A stretch of 64,000 nt of DNA from Bremia lactucae (GCF_004359215.1 NC_090611.1:3482188-3546187), one strand, 5' to 3'. Positions 10,394 through 20,638 are shown, counted from the first letter of the stretch. Notes: generated from the sequence alone by a model not told the origin. Made by a program: numbers and translations.

Positions 10394-10894
10394 TCAGTAG
10401 GGCGTTGCGTTCCTACTGACCCCTACCGTTTTTTGGCGGTCCGCCTCGCCTGTTGCGATTTCGCAACAACGTCGGACCCGTGACCGTTGCCATTTTTGGC
10501 ATTCTCTCGGAACTGGGCTTGGGGCACTACACTCATGAGCGTAGTGTCCCAACTTTTGACAGCGATTGCATTTCTGCAATCGCTTATTGTTCGAAAAGCA
10601 AGGTCTCTCGCTTTCGACATAAGAGAGGTCCATTGGTTCTGAACCTCCAAGCTCGTGTCGTCTTCGAGGACGATACGATGACGAACTAGCTTGAACCTGT
10701 CTCAAGCTAAATTCCTCTTGTTCCGCAACGGATATTGCTTCTTCAAGCGTATCTAGTTCCAAGCGGAACAGGTGAGTCTTTAAGGGACCATTTGTTAGAC
10801 CTTGCATGAACACCGTAATCAACGTTTGTTCATGGACTCGGTTGTTTGTGATACAACTCGCTAAGGGTCGTATATGCTGGGCGTAAGCGTGCAC
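10394..10894 (-). pseudogene. Gypsy Gag C-terminal half with zinc knuckle
   Basis: 166 aa on the minus strand. HAYAQHIRPLASCITNNRVH, then LITVFMQGL, then RLELDTLEEAISVAEQEEFS is the retrotransposon Gag core. It is followed by EPMDLSYVES and the nucleocapsid zinc knuckle CNRCQKLGHYAHEC (C-x2-C-x4-H-x4-C). It packages element RNA in family members. The N-terminal half lies at 11153-11521, separated by stops and frameshifts. Confidence 0.85.
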
Positions 10895-11152
10895 ATCACG
10901 CTTGCCTTAATTGAATTTCAGAAGCTCTGATCGAGCTCTGAACTCAGCCCTAGGCGGTTCAAACGTCTGTTTGAGCCGGGCTTTAACAGCCTCTAGCGAC
11001 CCACTTGGGCACTAGGCCATATGTCGCGCAACTTAAGGTCTAGTGCCTAATTTTGGCACGACCTGCCAAACTTGACTGAGCAAATGTGACTTGCATTTGC
11101 TCGTCGAAGATGTGACGAGCCCTTATGGCATCGTCCAACTCGACAAACTATC

Positions 11153-11521
11153 TTAAGAGGGAGTCTTCTTCGACCTCCCTATACTTAGAAATGTCAATCT
11201 TTGAGGTTTTCGACGACGCGTGTGCGTTATCCCAGCTACAGGGGTCTGTACCTGCTGTAACTTCAACAGGTCTGCCTGGTCAGAGCCTTGCTGATTAAGC
11301 AAGGCTACCTTCTCCTTCGCCTCGTCAAGTTCATGTTGTATGAACTTGGCGATGGCTGATAGGAGGGCATCTCTGTCCAGACCGGACAGCATGGCCAAGA
11401 TGGCATCGTTTCCTACGGTCGAACTCATTCGTTCGACAGCACTCCTTTCTATGTCACTTAGAAAGGAGAAGCTATCACGCGAAACGTGATGCGTATTTCC
11501 ATTTCCATCTAACATGTCCAT
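11153..11521 (-). pseudogene. Gypsy Gag N-terminal part
   Basis: The minus strand reads MDMLDGNGNTHHVSRDSFSF, then AKFIQHELDEAKEKVALLNQ, a predicted helical region. The initiator matches the gag starts at 41782 (MDMLDEKGCSFKPLKK) and 28650 on the plus strand. It starts about 40 bp from the primer-binding site, as expected for the first gene of the element. Confidence 0.75.
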
Positions 11522-11560
11522 GTTAGATGATGAAACTGTGGTCCTTGGACGGACAACAAA

Positions 11561-11569
11561 GTGCTACCA
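11561..11569 (-). other. primer-binding site of element A
   Basis: The minus strand reads TGGTAGCAC two bases after the LTR end (CGTTACA). The same nonamer follows the LTR at 28593-28601 (+), and TGGTAGTAC follows the LTR at 63025-63033. It should pair with the 3' end of a primer tRNA; I could not assign which. Confidence 0.75.
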
Positions 11570-11571
11570 GG

Positions 11572-11880
11572 TGTAACGGAGCACTACTGGCTTGTACTGC
11601 TTCAGTACAAGTCCATCTTCGCCCTGCCTCAGTGCGAGTGGTGCCTCACGTCACTTCACATACACTAGTACGTGCAGAGGAAGATTTTCTTTATAACACT
11701 TGCTTTAAAGAGGGTTAGTTGAAAACTGTATTTAATATGATTAAGTTTTTCTGCTTCTATCTATTTAATTTTAACTAATACAAAAATGTAAATAAATTTT
11801 AAGTCTCTTTCTTTGCGCGCGTCCAGCGCTGACTGGACCGCGAAAAAAATAGACATAATGTTCTACTTTTTGCTGACTGG
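11572..11880 (-). repeat. partial 5' LTR of element A
   Basis: Begins TGTAACGGAGCAC and matches 1945-2250 through ACTGCTTCAGTACAAGTCCA, CGTGCAGAGGA and GCGCGTCCAGCGCTGACTGG. The remaining outer part of the LTR is absent because the sequence turns into an inverted copy of itself near 11880. Confidence 0.8.
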
Positions 11881-12036
11881 ACCGCGGAATAAGTAGACAT
11901 AATGGTCTACTTTTTCCGCGGTCCAGTCAGCGCTGGACGCGCGAAAAGAAAGAGACTTAAAATTTATTTACATTTTTGTATTAGTTAAAATTAAATAGAT
12001 AGAAGCAGAAAAACTTAATCATATTAAATACAGTTT
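11723..12036. repeat. 314-bp LTR palindrome
   Basis: The arms 11723-11842 and 11917-12036 are reverse complements, pairing positions p and 23759-p without indels over most of about 120 bp. The outer ends are AAACTG and CAGTTT. The central 74 bp contain a shorter palindrome of GACTGGACCGCGG and CCGCGGTCCAGTC flanked by AGTAGACATAATGG-type repeats. This is a head-to-head joint of two LTR fragments. Confidence 0.9.
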
Positions 12037-12139
12037 AACGGTCTACATAGATGCAATCGTTGTTAAAAGACAGGGCACTATGTAGCCCTGTCTATCAAAT
12101 TCATAAAGGTCGATCGTTTTCTCAAGACACTGAGAAAAC

Positions 12140-12700
12140 GTGCGACCTTCATGAATTTGATGGATGGATTTCTATCAAGTCTTACGCGTGAACATGATAT
12201 TTTGTCACAGCAGTAAGTGCTTTAAGCGGAATGCTGAGGGAGCGGCCACTTATGACACAGGGCTTAATATTACCCCTGCAACATTCAACAGATGTGTTGA
12301 GATTGGTGCGAAATCTCGCACCGAGCTATTGTAATGACGTCTTTGCTCATAGCTGATCAATGAACGGAAGCTCGGAAGTTGAAATACGTCCGAAAGTTTC
12401 TTACACTTACGCGCAAGCCTAAAATTGTGTGCACCCTCAAGAAGTGTTTTCGCTGCTAGCAAAAATACAACTTCTTGGGGTGCATCGTGGGTTAAGACGG
12501 TGTTTGGTCTGATCCCAAGGAGATCAAGGCGATCTCCGACTGGCCGCTGCCAGTCGATGTAAAGGGGCTTTGTAAGCTCCTCGGTCTGCCGGCAAACTTG
12601 CATAAGAATTTGTGCAACTTTGCCGAAAAAGCATTACGTCTTTCGCGTTTACTCAAGGTAAATGCACAGTGACCATGGAACGCTGATTATATAGAGCTGT
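12140..12700 (+). pseudogene. Gypsy RT C-terminal fragment
   Basis: The plus strand resembles the RT palm-thumb segment of the element at 31550-32090. It has a PRAIVMTSLLIADQ-like decayed catalytic region near 12318-12350, then DWPLPVDVKGLCKLL and NLHKNLCNFAEKALRLSRLL. Multiple stops are present. The homologous stretches in the other repeat copies are at 40880-41000 and 43980-44100 on the minus strand. Confidence 0.65.
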
Positions 12701-12880
12701 TGATTTGTTGATTCAAGTTTGAATAAAATCTGCTAATCGATACAAGACACTATAAGGCGTTGCGCAAGGAGGCGCATTGTTTTGTTAATTATTAGCTTAT
12801 TCGAGTCAGTAGATAGAAGATCGTACCGAAAGAAACCTAATCTATTAAGGAAATGTATAGATCCACTCCAGCTTTTTGCT
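12701..12880 (+). repeat. LTR fragment
   Basis: The segment includes GGCGCATTGTTTTGTTAATT and the motif AGTAGATAGAAGATCGT. The same motif occurs in the LTR at 28087-28590 and, reversed, in the repeat copies at 40680-40800 and 43780-43900. It is part of a Gypsy LTR attached to the RT fragment. Confidence 0.55.
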
Positions 12881-14250
12881 AGACCCCCCCACCTAGGTTT
12901 GAGGTTTTATGACTAGCCAAAATCAATCCCTCTTGTTGCGACTTAATTCACCATTAGAAAAATGAAGGTCGCCGCAAATTTTCTTGGTCCCTCAACGCAG
13001 TATATTGCTTATATTGCTTCGAGTACTCAAGCAAATGCGCGTCGATTCTTTCGATTGTAAAGCAGGGAGCTTGAAAACAGTATATCAAAGTGCAAGATTG
13101 AAGAAAGTTTGTTGCACTTTGTGCCGCGATCGCGAGCTAACTAACTAAAGTGATTTGTTACAGCTTTATTTTCATCAATACAACGCTGGTATTCAGAGCA
13201 GAGACAAGATTTAGATATATCGAGTAATATGCTTGCTGATTGTATCGGAAACGCATGCACGGCCGGTTATACCCAAATTTCTTACAAAGTAATTTACATG
13301 TGTAGTTAGAGCGCGAGCTAATTTGCATAGATATACGACTCAATAGGTTAATGCGCTGCTAAAGAGCGTAAACTGAATTGCTTTTAATTGCGAAGCTGTC
13401 GGGCATGCATTGTGCTTCATCATGTTTGAGCTACGTAAAGGCGAATTAGTCGGATAAAGGTCCTTGCTGGCCTTGAGCAATGATAGATTCGTGGAGCGAA
13501 GCAGTTTCGGCCCCACCTGATACATGATATAATCATACTTAAAGCCTTATCTTTGTTGTAGAAGGCGGCAATCACTGCCGTAATCTTCAAATTCCGACGG
13601 CGCCAGGTGCGCAGTGCGTAAATCCAATGGCTCTGTGTCTCAGTGTAAATTCACTCAGCACGATGCGTATGTTGGGAGATGCTTAATTGAGCGCTCCTTG
13701 TCGTAAATTGTGCGGACAGGGCTCAGCTCGATGCTTTAGCGGTCACGCGTCAAATGCCATCAATTGGCTGCACAAGTACGCGGTGGCGGGTTAAAAAAAA
13801 TGACCTTATAAAGCGTCAGTCCTTCGTATCGTTGTACTGCGGTAATTCGCCTTCTGGCTGAAGAAAGAAAGAATCCTATGATACTGGGGGGTAATTAACT
13901 AGATCACGTAATTTTTCAAAAGAATATACGCACCGGCTTTGCCTGAAATCATGCAGCAGCAAGTGTCGTGGCCGACTGAAAGAGCAAGTATCTATCCTAG
14001 TCGGCCATGACACACACAAATGCAGGGCTTGTGGATTATCCCAGATCGAAACAAGATGGGGATAGTAGTTTGATGCCCTTGCAAAGAAAGCAAGCGCAAC
14101 GGGGTTTCGCTGTTGAATTTATACATTATATAAGATCTCTCCCGCACGCTGGCGTCACCTTAAATATGATTCCGAATGACCACCTGCAAAGTAACAAACG
14201 GGTTACTTCAGCCAGTTAGAATACCTCAAATCTTGGTGGTGTAGGTTAAA
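12881..14250 (-). mobile_element. TIR element copy 1 (about 1.37 kb, non-autonomous)
   Basis: The ends are imperfect inverted repeats: left GCTAGACCCCCCCACCTAGG then TTTGAGGT, right (reverse strand) CCTACACCACCAAGATTTGA then GGTATTCTAACTGGCTGAAG. Two further copies lie at 39268-40647 and 42381-43738 in opposite orientation. Short decaying frames are shared by the copies (KLLRSTNLSLLKASKDLYPT, SNYTCKLLCKKFGYNRPCMR), but no transposase domain was recognised. Target duplications were not resolved because the copies share flanks, so they probably spread as part of a larger unit. The class is uncertain. Confidence 0.6.
13963..14013. repeat. hairpin inside TIR element copy 1
   Basis: GTGTCGTGGCCGACT (13963-13977) pairs with 13999-14013 over 15 bp with one mismatch and a 21-nt loop. 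The same structure is present near 39509-39557 and, weaker, near 42605-42655. It could be a stem-loop transcript or a replication structure. Confidence 0.6.
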
Positions 14251-14812
14251 TAGCCGAAATTATTATCTATTTTATTATTATTAATTAAAAGGGTAGCGTG
14301 GGTCTAGCCATTCCGTATATTATTACAGTTCAATGGCTTTTAAAATAGAGAAAAAAAATAATGGAGCTGTAATAATATAGGAACTGGGACTGGGAGGTAC
14401 GTCGGTCAATACCCGCGAAGGGCGGTACGATGACACATTGCCGGAGATAGCCCAATAAGCCTACGAGCAAACCTTCCAATGGATGACCGCAGGCCAACCC
14501 GCACCGAAGGTGCGTGGTAGTCAGGTCGGAGGAGGCCCAGTACCCGAAATTCCCCATGGTGTAATGAGGGGTGCGGATCCCATAAGGGATCTTCGTCATA
14601 ATTGAATCTCACTGTTGATTTTTGCAACAGCAAGCTTATCCTCACTGTTGTTTCACACATCCGGCTCACAAATATGGCGGCGCGAAAGGCATCAGCGACA
14701 ATATTTAGTCGTCCTGGTTTGTATTCCACGGAGAAGTGTTCACGCAGAGAAGACTTAGATCAAACGCTTTGAGTACATATCAAATGTGTGAGCGCCTACA
14801 CTCGAGGCGTTT
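14251..14812 (-). pseudogene. chimeric Gypsy fragment flanking TIR copy 1
   Basis: From right to left the minus strand has the end of the Gypsy protease-RT linker (GTGTAGGCGCTCACACATTT), an internal deletion, then RNase H (EYKPGRLNIVADAFRA), then a stretch encoding DEDPLWDPHPSLHHGEFRVL of unknown origin, ending in a hairpin (ATTATTACAG pairing CTGTAATAAT). The same chimera occurs on the plus strand at 38690-39270, so the deletion predates the duplication. Confidence 0.7.
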
Positions 14813-14902
14813 GGATCACCGTGCACTGTGCACAGAGACGCAAAATTCAAGTCCTAAGGCGAGTGCGGCAAGCCCGCACTAATCATTGGTCGGAGAGACG
14901 AG

Positions 14903-15204
14903 ATGAAGGGATACAGAATATACATCCCGAAAGACAAAGTGGTAGTAGTTACACACCATGTCAGGAACGTGGAGACTCTCGCGAACGCGCAGAATAAGCA
15001 GTTGAGGCGCGTACACCTCGAAGACTCGGAGAAGGCGAAATATGATGCCGAAGGCGCAGCTGCCGGCGGTAAAACGACGACTCGGAAGAAAAAAACAAAA
15101 AGAAGAGCAGCTGGACGCGAGAAAGACATCAGACGAGGTCAGCGTCTAAAACGAAACCTGCTACCGCAGTCAGCCATCAGCCAATGAGAATCTGAGAGGT
15201 CCCG
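14903..15204 (+). pseudogene. Copia integrase-RT linker
   Basis: The frame reads MKGYRIYIPKDKVVVVTHHV, then RNVETLANAQNKQLRRVHLE, followed by a basic tail (TRKKKTKRRAAGREKD). KGYR-Y-P and RNVETL are typical of the segment just after the Copia integrase core. Confidence 0.7.
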
Positions 15205-15552
15205 CAGGCATTAGGAATATCGCCGTGTCTAGCGGGCTCGCGCCATCGCCTCGCGAGTACCAAGACCACCTTTACGGTGCTCAATTCCATTATTGCTGCG
15301 AAAGTCAGACTGTAATCTACGCCAAACAACTGCTCGTTACCACAGGCCACGAGCATGGCCTTGTAACGTTCAATAGCTCCGTCGGCGTCCGTTTTAGTCT
15401 TGAACACCCACTTTGTATGCAGTATATGACTCCCAATCGGTGGGGTCACTAATGTCCATACTCCATTCTCTCAAGTGCACTTTTCCTTTAATCCGCTCTT
15501 CATAGCTTGCTCGTAGTTTTTCAGGTCCGGCTCCCGTACACTATTCACTATG
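15205..15552 (-). pseudogene. inverted Copia RT N-terminal segment
   Basis: This piece of the Copia RT lies on the opposite strand to the rest of the element. Read on the minus strand it gives NSVREPDLKNYEQAMKSG, then VTPPIGSHILHTKWVFKTKT, then GVDYSLTFAAIMELSTVKVV, then RRWREPARHGDIPNA. That is the sequence expected between the linker on its left and YVKAEQEKHLEIYL on its right. Confidence 0.85.
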
Positions 15553-15860
15553 TCCGGGGCTACGTGAAGGCAGAGCAGGAAAAGCACTTGGAAATTTATC
15601 TGGCGATCCCGAAGGGAATGGTAATTCCAAAAGGTGTGCTGACTGCACTTGACTTAGACAGTTGCACTAAACTGGCACTCATATTGAAGAGAATCACTAC
15701 AGGGCTTAAAGCAAGCGGGGAGGCAATGGAGTTAATTGCTGCACGCTAAGCTCGTTGGAATTGGCTTTGCGCGCTGCGTAATGGATATGTGTCGATACTA
15801 CAAGCGACAAGGAGGCGAGATGACTGTTGAAGGCGTCTACGACGACCTTCTGGTCACTGC
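15553..15860 (+). pseudogene. Copia RT middle segment
   Basis: The plus strand resumes with GYVKAEQEKHLEIYLAIPKG, then ILKRITTGLKASGEAMELI, the Copia RT region ending near KQAGRLW. Downstream, in another frame, comes VGIGFAR..MCRYYKRQGGE and VEGVYDDLLVTASNGGL, a decayed version of the YVDDLL catalytic loop. Confidence 0.75.
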
Positions 15861-15899
15861 GTCTAATGGCGGCTTAATGGAAGCGTTTTTGCGAAAAAA

Positions 15900-16322
15900 A
15901 TGAGCGTTTTGTCCATCAAGGACCCAGGCGAAGTACGGAAATTCTTGGGAATGCGTGTGACACACGACGAGTTGGGTAACTACACGCTGGATCAGCAGGC
16001 TGCTATCGAGGAGCTTCTGGAACAGTACGGTCTCGAGAGTTCTAATGTGGTGAGAACCCCGATTGGGGAAGAGAGCAACGAAGTAGAGCCTCAGGAAACG
16101 CAACTATTGCAGAATATGAGAACTCGTGGAGAACCTACGATACGGCTTTTTCAGTCACTTGTGGGAAGTTTGCTATGGTTTGCCAGATGCACGAGGCCCG
16201 ACATTAGTTTCGCCGTCCACAAAGCGACACGACACACTCATCAGCCATCGATGGCGGACTGGAAGACGGCGAAGCGAATAGCGAGGTATTTGAAGGCCAC
16301 TAAGGGCCTCAAGCTTGAATGA
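15900..16322 (+). pseudogene. Copia RT C-terminus and RNase H start
   Basis: 140 aa open frame: MSVLSIKDPGEVRKFLGMRV, then YTLDQQAAIEELLEQYGLES, then TIRLFQSLVGSLLWFARCTR, then PDISFAVHKATRHTHQPSMA. FLG.RV...Q..YI and GSL.YL....RPDI.FAV are diagnostic of Copia RT. The frame stops at 16320 (KGLKLE then TGA). Confidence 0.85.
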
Positions 16323-16873
16323 GTATCAAGGAAACTAAGAAGAGCCAGTTCAGTATTGAAAGATGAAGTGATGTGGACTTCGCGGCAGACAAAAGCGATA
16401 GGAAGTCTATCACCGGCGGAGTAATCACGATGGACGGGGCGATTATCCAGTGGATGTGCAAGAAACAGGCTGGAGTCTCGCTTTCTACAATGGAAGCATA
16501 ATTTTTTCCTGCTTCACACGTCGGTCGAGAGTTACTCGGGCTGCGGGGGCTTTTGCGGGAGCTGCGATTCGAGGTAGCGGAGCCTATGCCAATGTTAATG
16601 GACAACCAAGCTGTTATAAGGCTGCTGGAGTGAGAGGATAGCATGGCGAGCGCTAAGCATGTTGACATTCGTGTCAAATTCATCTGCGACTTTGCGAGAA
16701 AGGGCATAGGAAAGCCCGAGTACGTGGAATCACGCCTGATGATGGCAGACCTTCTTACGAAGGCAATGCCGGCGCCCGGGATGGCCGAGCTGCGCGAAAT
16801 TTTAGACTTAATGGAAGGCTTAGGAGGCGACGACCGAGGAGGAGTGTTGGAATCGGAGGTTACACTAGTGTAA
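16323..16873 (+). pseudogene. Copia RNase H remainder
   Basis: The pieces include DAFADKSDRKSITGGVITMDG around 16370-16440 (decayed), and the C-terminal frame at 16643-16873: AKHVDIRVKFICDFARKGIG, then YVESRLMMADLLTKAMPAP. K-H-I/V-D-I and ADLLTK are the Copia RNase H C-terminal signature. The frame ends inside the start of the LTR, as in many Copia elements. Confidence 0.8.
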
Positions 16874-17111
16874 CCGCAGATTCAATCGCGGTTCGGCCGA
16901 CCCTCTTAGGATCTTAGGATGGGAAGCGCTGAATTGCACGGGTGGTTATAAGGAAGGATGCATGTAAGTAGTTAGCTAGAGAACTACTTACTTTTAAATA
17001 CACAACGGCATCCTCACACAACTAACATACTTTCCATCCTACTTTTATGCTCGCGATTATTAAGTCTTTGGACCTTCACGTCTAATTCGTCGTTCTCATT
17101 CTATCCTGACA
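16845..17111 (+). repeat. Copia 3' LTR
   Basis: Starts TGTTGGAATCGG directly after a purine-rich tract (GAGGAGGAG) and ends CTATCCTGACA, giving TG...CA ends and 267 bp. No second LTR copy is visible in the window, so the right end is inferred from the terminal dinucleotide and from the start of host sequence. Confidence 0.65.
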
Positions 17112-17140
17112 TTATTTTTTTGGGGTTGATCGAATAAAAA

Positions 17141-17153
17141 GCCATTCAAATTC
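17141..17153 (+). promoter_or_regulatory. candidate Inr of the ABC transporter gene
   Basis: GCCATTCAAATTC resembles the oomycete initiator (YCAYTYY followed by an A/T-rich flank) and lies 46 bp before the start codon. A reversed CCAAT box (GATTGG) is at 17171-17176. The Copia LTR ends only 30 bp upstream. Confidence 0.4.
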
Positions 17154-17198
17154 TAATGCCAGGCTAATTTGATTGGTTGGAATTATTAAGCTCGCAAA

Positions 17199-19189
17199 AT
17201 GCTACAGCGTCTTGCTCGGTCTGTAGTCTCACGCCTCTCCCTCTTGTATCTCCCCTCTCATCCTCACGTCTCCATTTGTATAGAATCGAAGGCGCAGCAC
17301 CATGTTTGTTCTCTCAATCCCAACTTTTGGTATGTTCAAGAAATTACAAGTCCCGATGTAGACGGACACTGCTGCACTTCTCAACGCTCTCCAATAGTCC
17401 CGACCACAAGGACCAAAAAACGACTGTCGCTCTCGTAAAATCAAGTGAACTCAAGCGATTGCTTTCGCTGTATAAACCCGAGAAGAAGCCATTGCTTCTT
17501 TCAATTTCGGCCTTAAGTGTCTCCACATTCATCACCATGTGCGTGCCCTTTGGAATGGGTAAAGTCATTGATGTCGTGTCCGCGGGCACTGCTGCTACAA
17601 TGCCGCTATCGACCGTTGTCACACTCCTTGGTGGCCTCTTTGCAACAGGATCCATTGCCAATATCATTCGCATTGATACGAGCAATATGATTGGAGAACG
17701 GCTTACAAATCGACTTCGACGAGACACGTACGCTTCGATTTTACAGCAGGAATTGGGTTTCTTTGACGCAACGCGGACGGGTGAGTTGCTCAATCGACTA
17801 AGTGCCGACACGACGTTAATTGGAAAAGTCTTGAGTGATAACGTCGCGAGCGGGTTACGCAGTACTGGACAAGCCCTCGGAAGTATCACGATGCTTTTTA
17901 TCACGTGTCCAAAACTTGCGTTCATTATGCTGTCGATTGTGCCTCCATTGTCGTTAGGAGCCGTGAGTTATGGTCGTTTTGTGAAAGCATTGACAAGTCA
18001 AGTGCAAACGCGATTAAGTGAAGCAACGGAAGTGGCCGAAGAGAAATTGGGCAATATTCGTGTTGTACGATGGTTTGCCAAGGAAACAGAGGAACTTGAA
18101 ATCTATCGACAAAAAATCGATCAAGTTTTGAATCTTGCTCGAAAGCGGTCGTTGGCAAGTGCCACGTTCTTTGGTGGAGTGGATTTAAGTGTGAAAATTA
18201 GTATGCTTGGCGTGCTTGGGTATGGAGGACAAATGGTTGCCGAAGGAGCTCTTACGAGTGGTGAATTGACGTCGTTTTTACTCTATACATTGTACGTGGG
18301 CTTCTCTTTCGCGGGTCTCTCGTCGTTCTACGCCGAGCTCATGAAAGGCATGGGATCGTCCTCGCGTGTGTTTGAGCTACTAAATCGTCCGCCAAAGACA
18401 CGTGTGCCAGAAGGAGGCTGGACATCGCTTCGAAAGCCCTTTACTGGACACATTCAGCTTCAAGATATTGGGTTTGCGTATCCAACTCGGTCCGATGCCA
18501 TGATCTTTAATGGTTTAAATCTCGAAGTGCTACCGAATGAAACGCTAGCGCTCGTCGGTCCCAGTGGCTGTGGCAAGTCCTCAATCACGTCTTTACTTGC
18601 TCGGTTTTATGAGTTGAATGGACCCAATTGCCGTGGCCAGATTCTACTTGATGGTGTCGACATTTCGACACTAGATCCAGCAGCGCTTCGAGGATTAATG
18701 GGCGCGGTTCCACAAGAACCACCACTCTTTGCCTGCTCGATTCGAGATAATATTGCCTATGGCTGCCCCGCCGTGACGTTGGACGACGTCATTCACGCTG
18801 CCAAAATGGCAAATGCTCACGAATTTATTCTATCGTTTCCAGATGGGTACGATACGATTGTGGGAGAGCGTGGGCAAGCACTTTCAGGAGGCCAAAAACA
18901 ACGAGTCGCCATTGCACGGGCATTGATTAAGCATCCCAAGATTTTGATTTTGGATGAAGCGACTTCAGCTCTCGATCCAGAGAGTGAACGACTCGTGCAA
19001 GAGGCCGTGGATCGTGCGAAACAAGGTCGGACTGTGCTGTTAGTTGCCCATCGATTATCGACTATTAAGAGTGCCGACCGAATTGCCGTGCTTTCGAATG
19101 GTGGTGTGGTGGAACAGGGCACATTTGACGAGTTGGCGTCTCGAGACGACAGTATGTTTGCACAAGTGGTTTTAAATCGACAGAAATAA
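17199..19189 (+). CDS. mitochondrial-type ABC half-transporter (ABCB subfamily)
   Basis: Predicted 640 aa in two exons: 17199-17329 and 17398-19189, with a 68-bp intron (donor GTATGT, acceptor CCAATAG, phase 2). The model uses the first ATG, which gives an Arg-containing, acid-free N-terminus (MLQRLARSVVSRLSLLYL) typical of a mitochondrial presequence. The alternative unspliced frame has no ATG near its start. One six-helix transmembrane domain (about residues 60-350) precedes one nucleotide-binding domain with Walker A GPSGCGKSS near 431, the signature LSGGQKQRVAIARAL near 539, Walker B ILILDEATSALD near 559 and the AHRLST switch His. Half-transporters act as dimers. Family relatives (ABCB10/Mdl1, TAP) export peptides or small molecules from the mitochondrial matrix or endomembranes. 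The substrate is not inferable. All catalytic motifs are intact. Confidence 0.9.
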
Positions 19190-20638
19190 CGTTTTTAAAA
19201 ATAAATACAAGACGAGGAGTTTGACTAGGCATTTCTTGTTTGTGTTGCCGTTGCTGGCTCGATTCTATGCGTCGAATGAGACCTTTGGAGTAGCAAAGAC
19301 TCTTTCCGGACGATAAATAAAGGGGCTTCTGTCGTGTTATCTTTAGGTACTACTTTTTTCAATTTAGTGCTCGTCGAATTGATGATTGAATTTTTTTTTA
19401 TAACATCTCTAGAAAAATTTCGAAAATCCGCTTGATTCTTTAGATTTCGCTTTGAGTTCTTTTTTACCGTTTCTTTGATGTTTATCGTCTTGTCACGCTG
19501 TCGAGTGCAGCGGTCTATATTAGTTAAACTTCTGATGTGATCCAGTCAGGTAGTTGTTTGCAAACTGCGGTGCATAACAGTTGTCATAGCTGGACGGATT
19601 GGGAATCTTGGTATCGGACCGACTACCACGTTATTGTCAAATCCTGCAACACAAATGTCCGTCTTCGATTTGTTTTAATTTTTATTCTGATTCGCTTTTT
19701 ATTGTATCAATGCAATGCAATTTCTCTTTTGAAATTTGTACTTGTAAGCCCTTTACGCTGACAGAAATTTTGTGCCTACCGTCAACAACATTGCGAGTCT
19801 TTCAGGCAAACCCTGACTACTCCATGCACTTAAGCGTCTTCTTGTTAAGCGATTGCCATGAAGATCAAGATCTCATTGTGGGAAACGTCCGTTACACCAC
19901 TCTTTCGGACTCCTTTGGACGGAGACTGATTTAGAGAGACACGTTTGCTTTGAAGGAGCCGCACTGAGGAAAAGGCAATGATAAAAAAAGCTTGATCGAA
20001 AATCAATAATTATTTATATATTATTTTTGAATATTTTTATTGACTCGGGCGGAATACAAGCTGATGTATTCTACATAAATGACGCATAATGTTAGTGTGT
20101 CCGAGACTCAATTTGTGATTGATTATTGTACTTGTGACGCCTTCGATAAAGCGATTTTGCTGGCAAAGTTCTATTCAAACTCGACGTAACAATCTCCTCA
20201 GCTCTATCGTAATCTTTGCTAAGAATATATATATTGAAGTGCGATAGTGCAGGTGATCTGATAGTAACGAGTGTGATGGCATTTGTACTCGCTTTGTATC
20301 TGAATGAGTAGTCCAATAACTGAACAAAGTATTATTATTGTTTGGAGGATAGCTTCTTTCCATTGCTCCCTGCTTTCCTGGAAGAGTGGAACGAATGCAA
20401 TTATCGCAGTGCGCCTAAATTTGAGTAGTTAGGACTGCCCAAATTCCTCAATATGATGTCGTAGAGTTTGTTGCGTAAATCACATGCGTTCGATATTGAA
20501 AAAATGCCGCACGAACCATGTCGTTCAGCAGCTTCTACTAGTCTATCAATGCACGAGACCACATAACGATTTCAAAACGTTTAGCATTCTACTTTTGGCT
20601 ATTTAATTGCAACTGGCCAAAAGGAATTTCATATTTTA
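19190..20638. other. intergenic region without recognised gene
   Basis: 1.45 kb between the 3' ends of the convergent ABC transporter and glucan-synthesis genes. It holds an A/T-rich 3' flank with possible poly(A) signals (AATAAATA at 19200, ATAAATAAAG at 19314) and short open frames without protein-like composition. No transposon fragment was recognised. Confidence 0.6.

Larger units (their letters stand above)
14813..17111 (+). mobile_element. 5'-truncated Ty1/Copia element
   Basis: It contains the end of integrase/linker, RT and RNase H in Copia order, ending in a 3' LTR at 16845-17111. The 5' LTR, gag, protease and most of integrase are missing, cut at the junction with the Gypsy fragment near 14810. 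Several frameshifts and one internal inversion make it inactive. Confidence 0.8.

Noticed and set aside
14903..15187. Basic plus-strand ORF as a nuclear-localised host protein or effector
   Set aside because: KGYRIYIPKDKVV and RNVETL identify it as the Copia integrase-RT linker.
17177..17440. Unspliced 670-codon start for the ABC transporter at 17177
   Set aside because: It begins at TTG, not ATG, and the upstream codons do not resemble a presequence; a spliced ATG start fits better.
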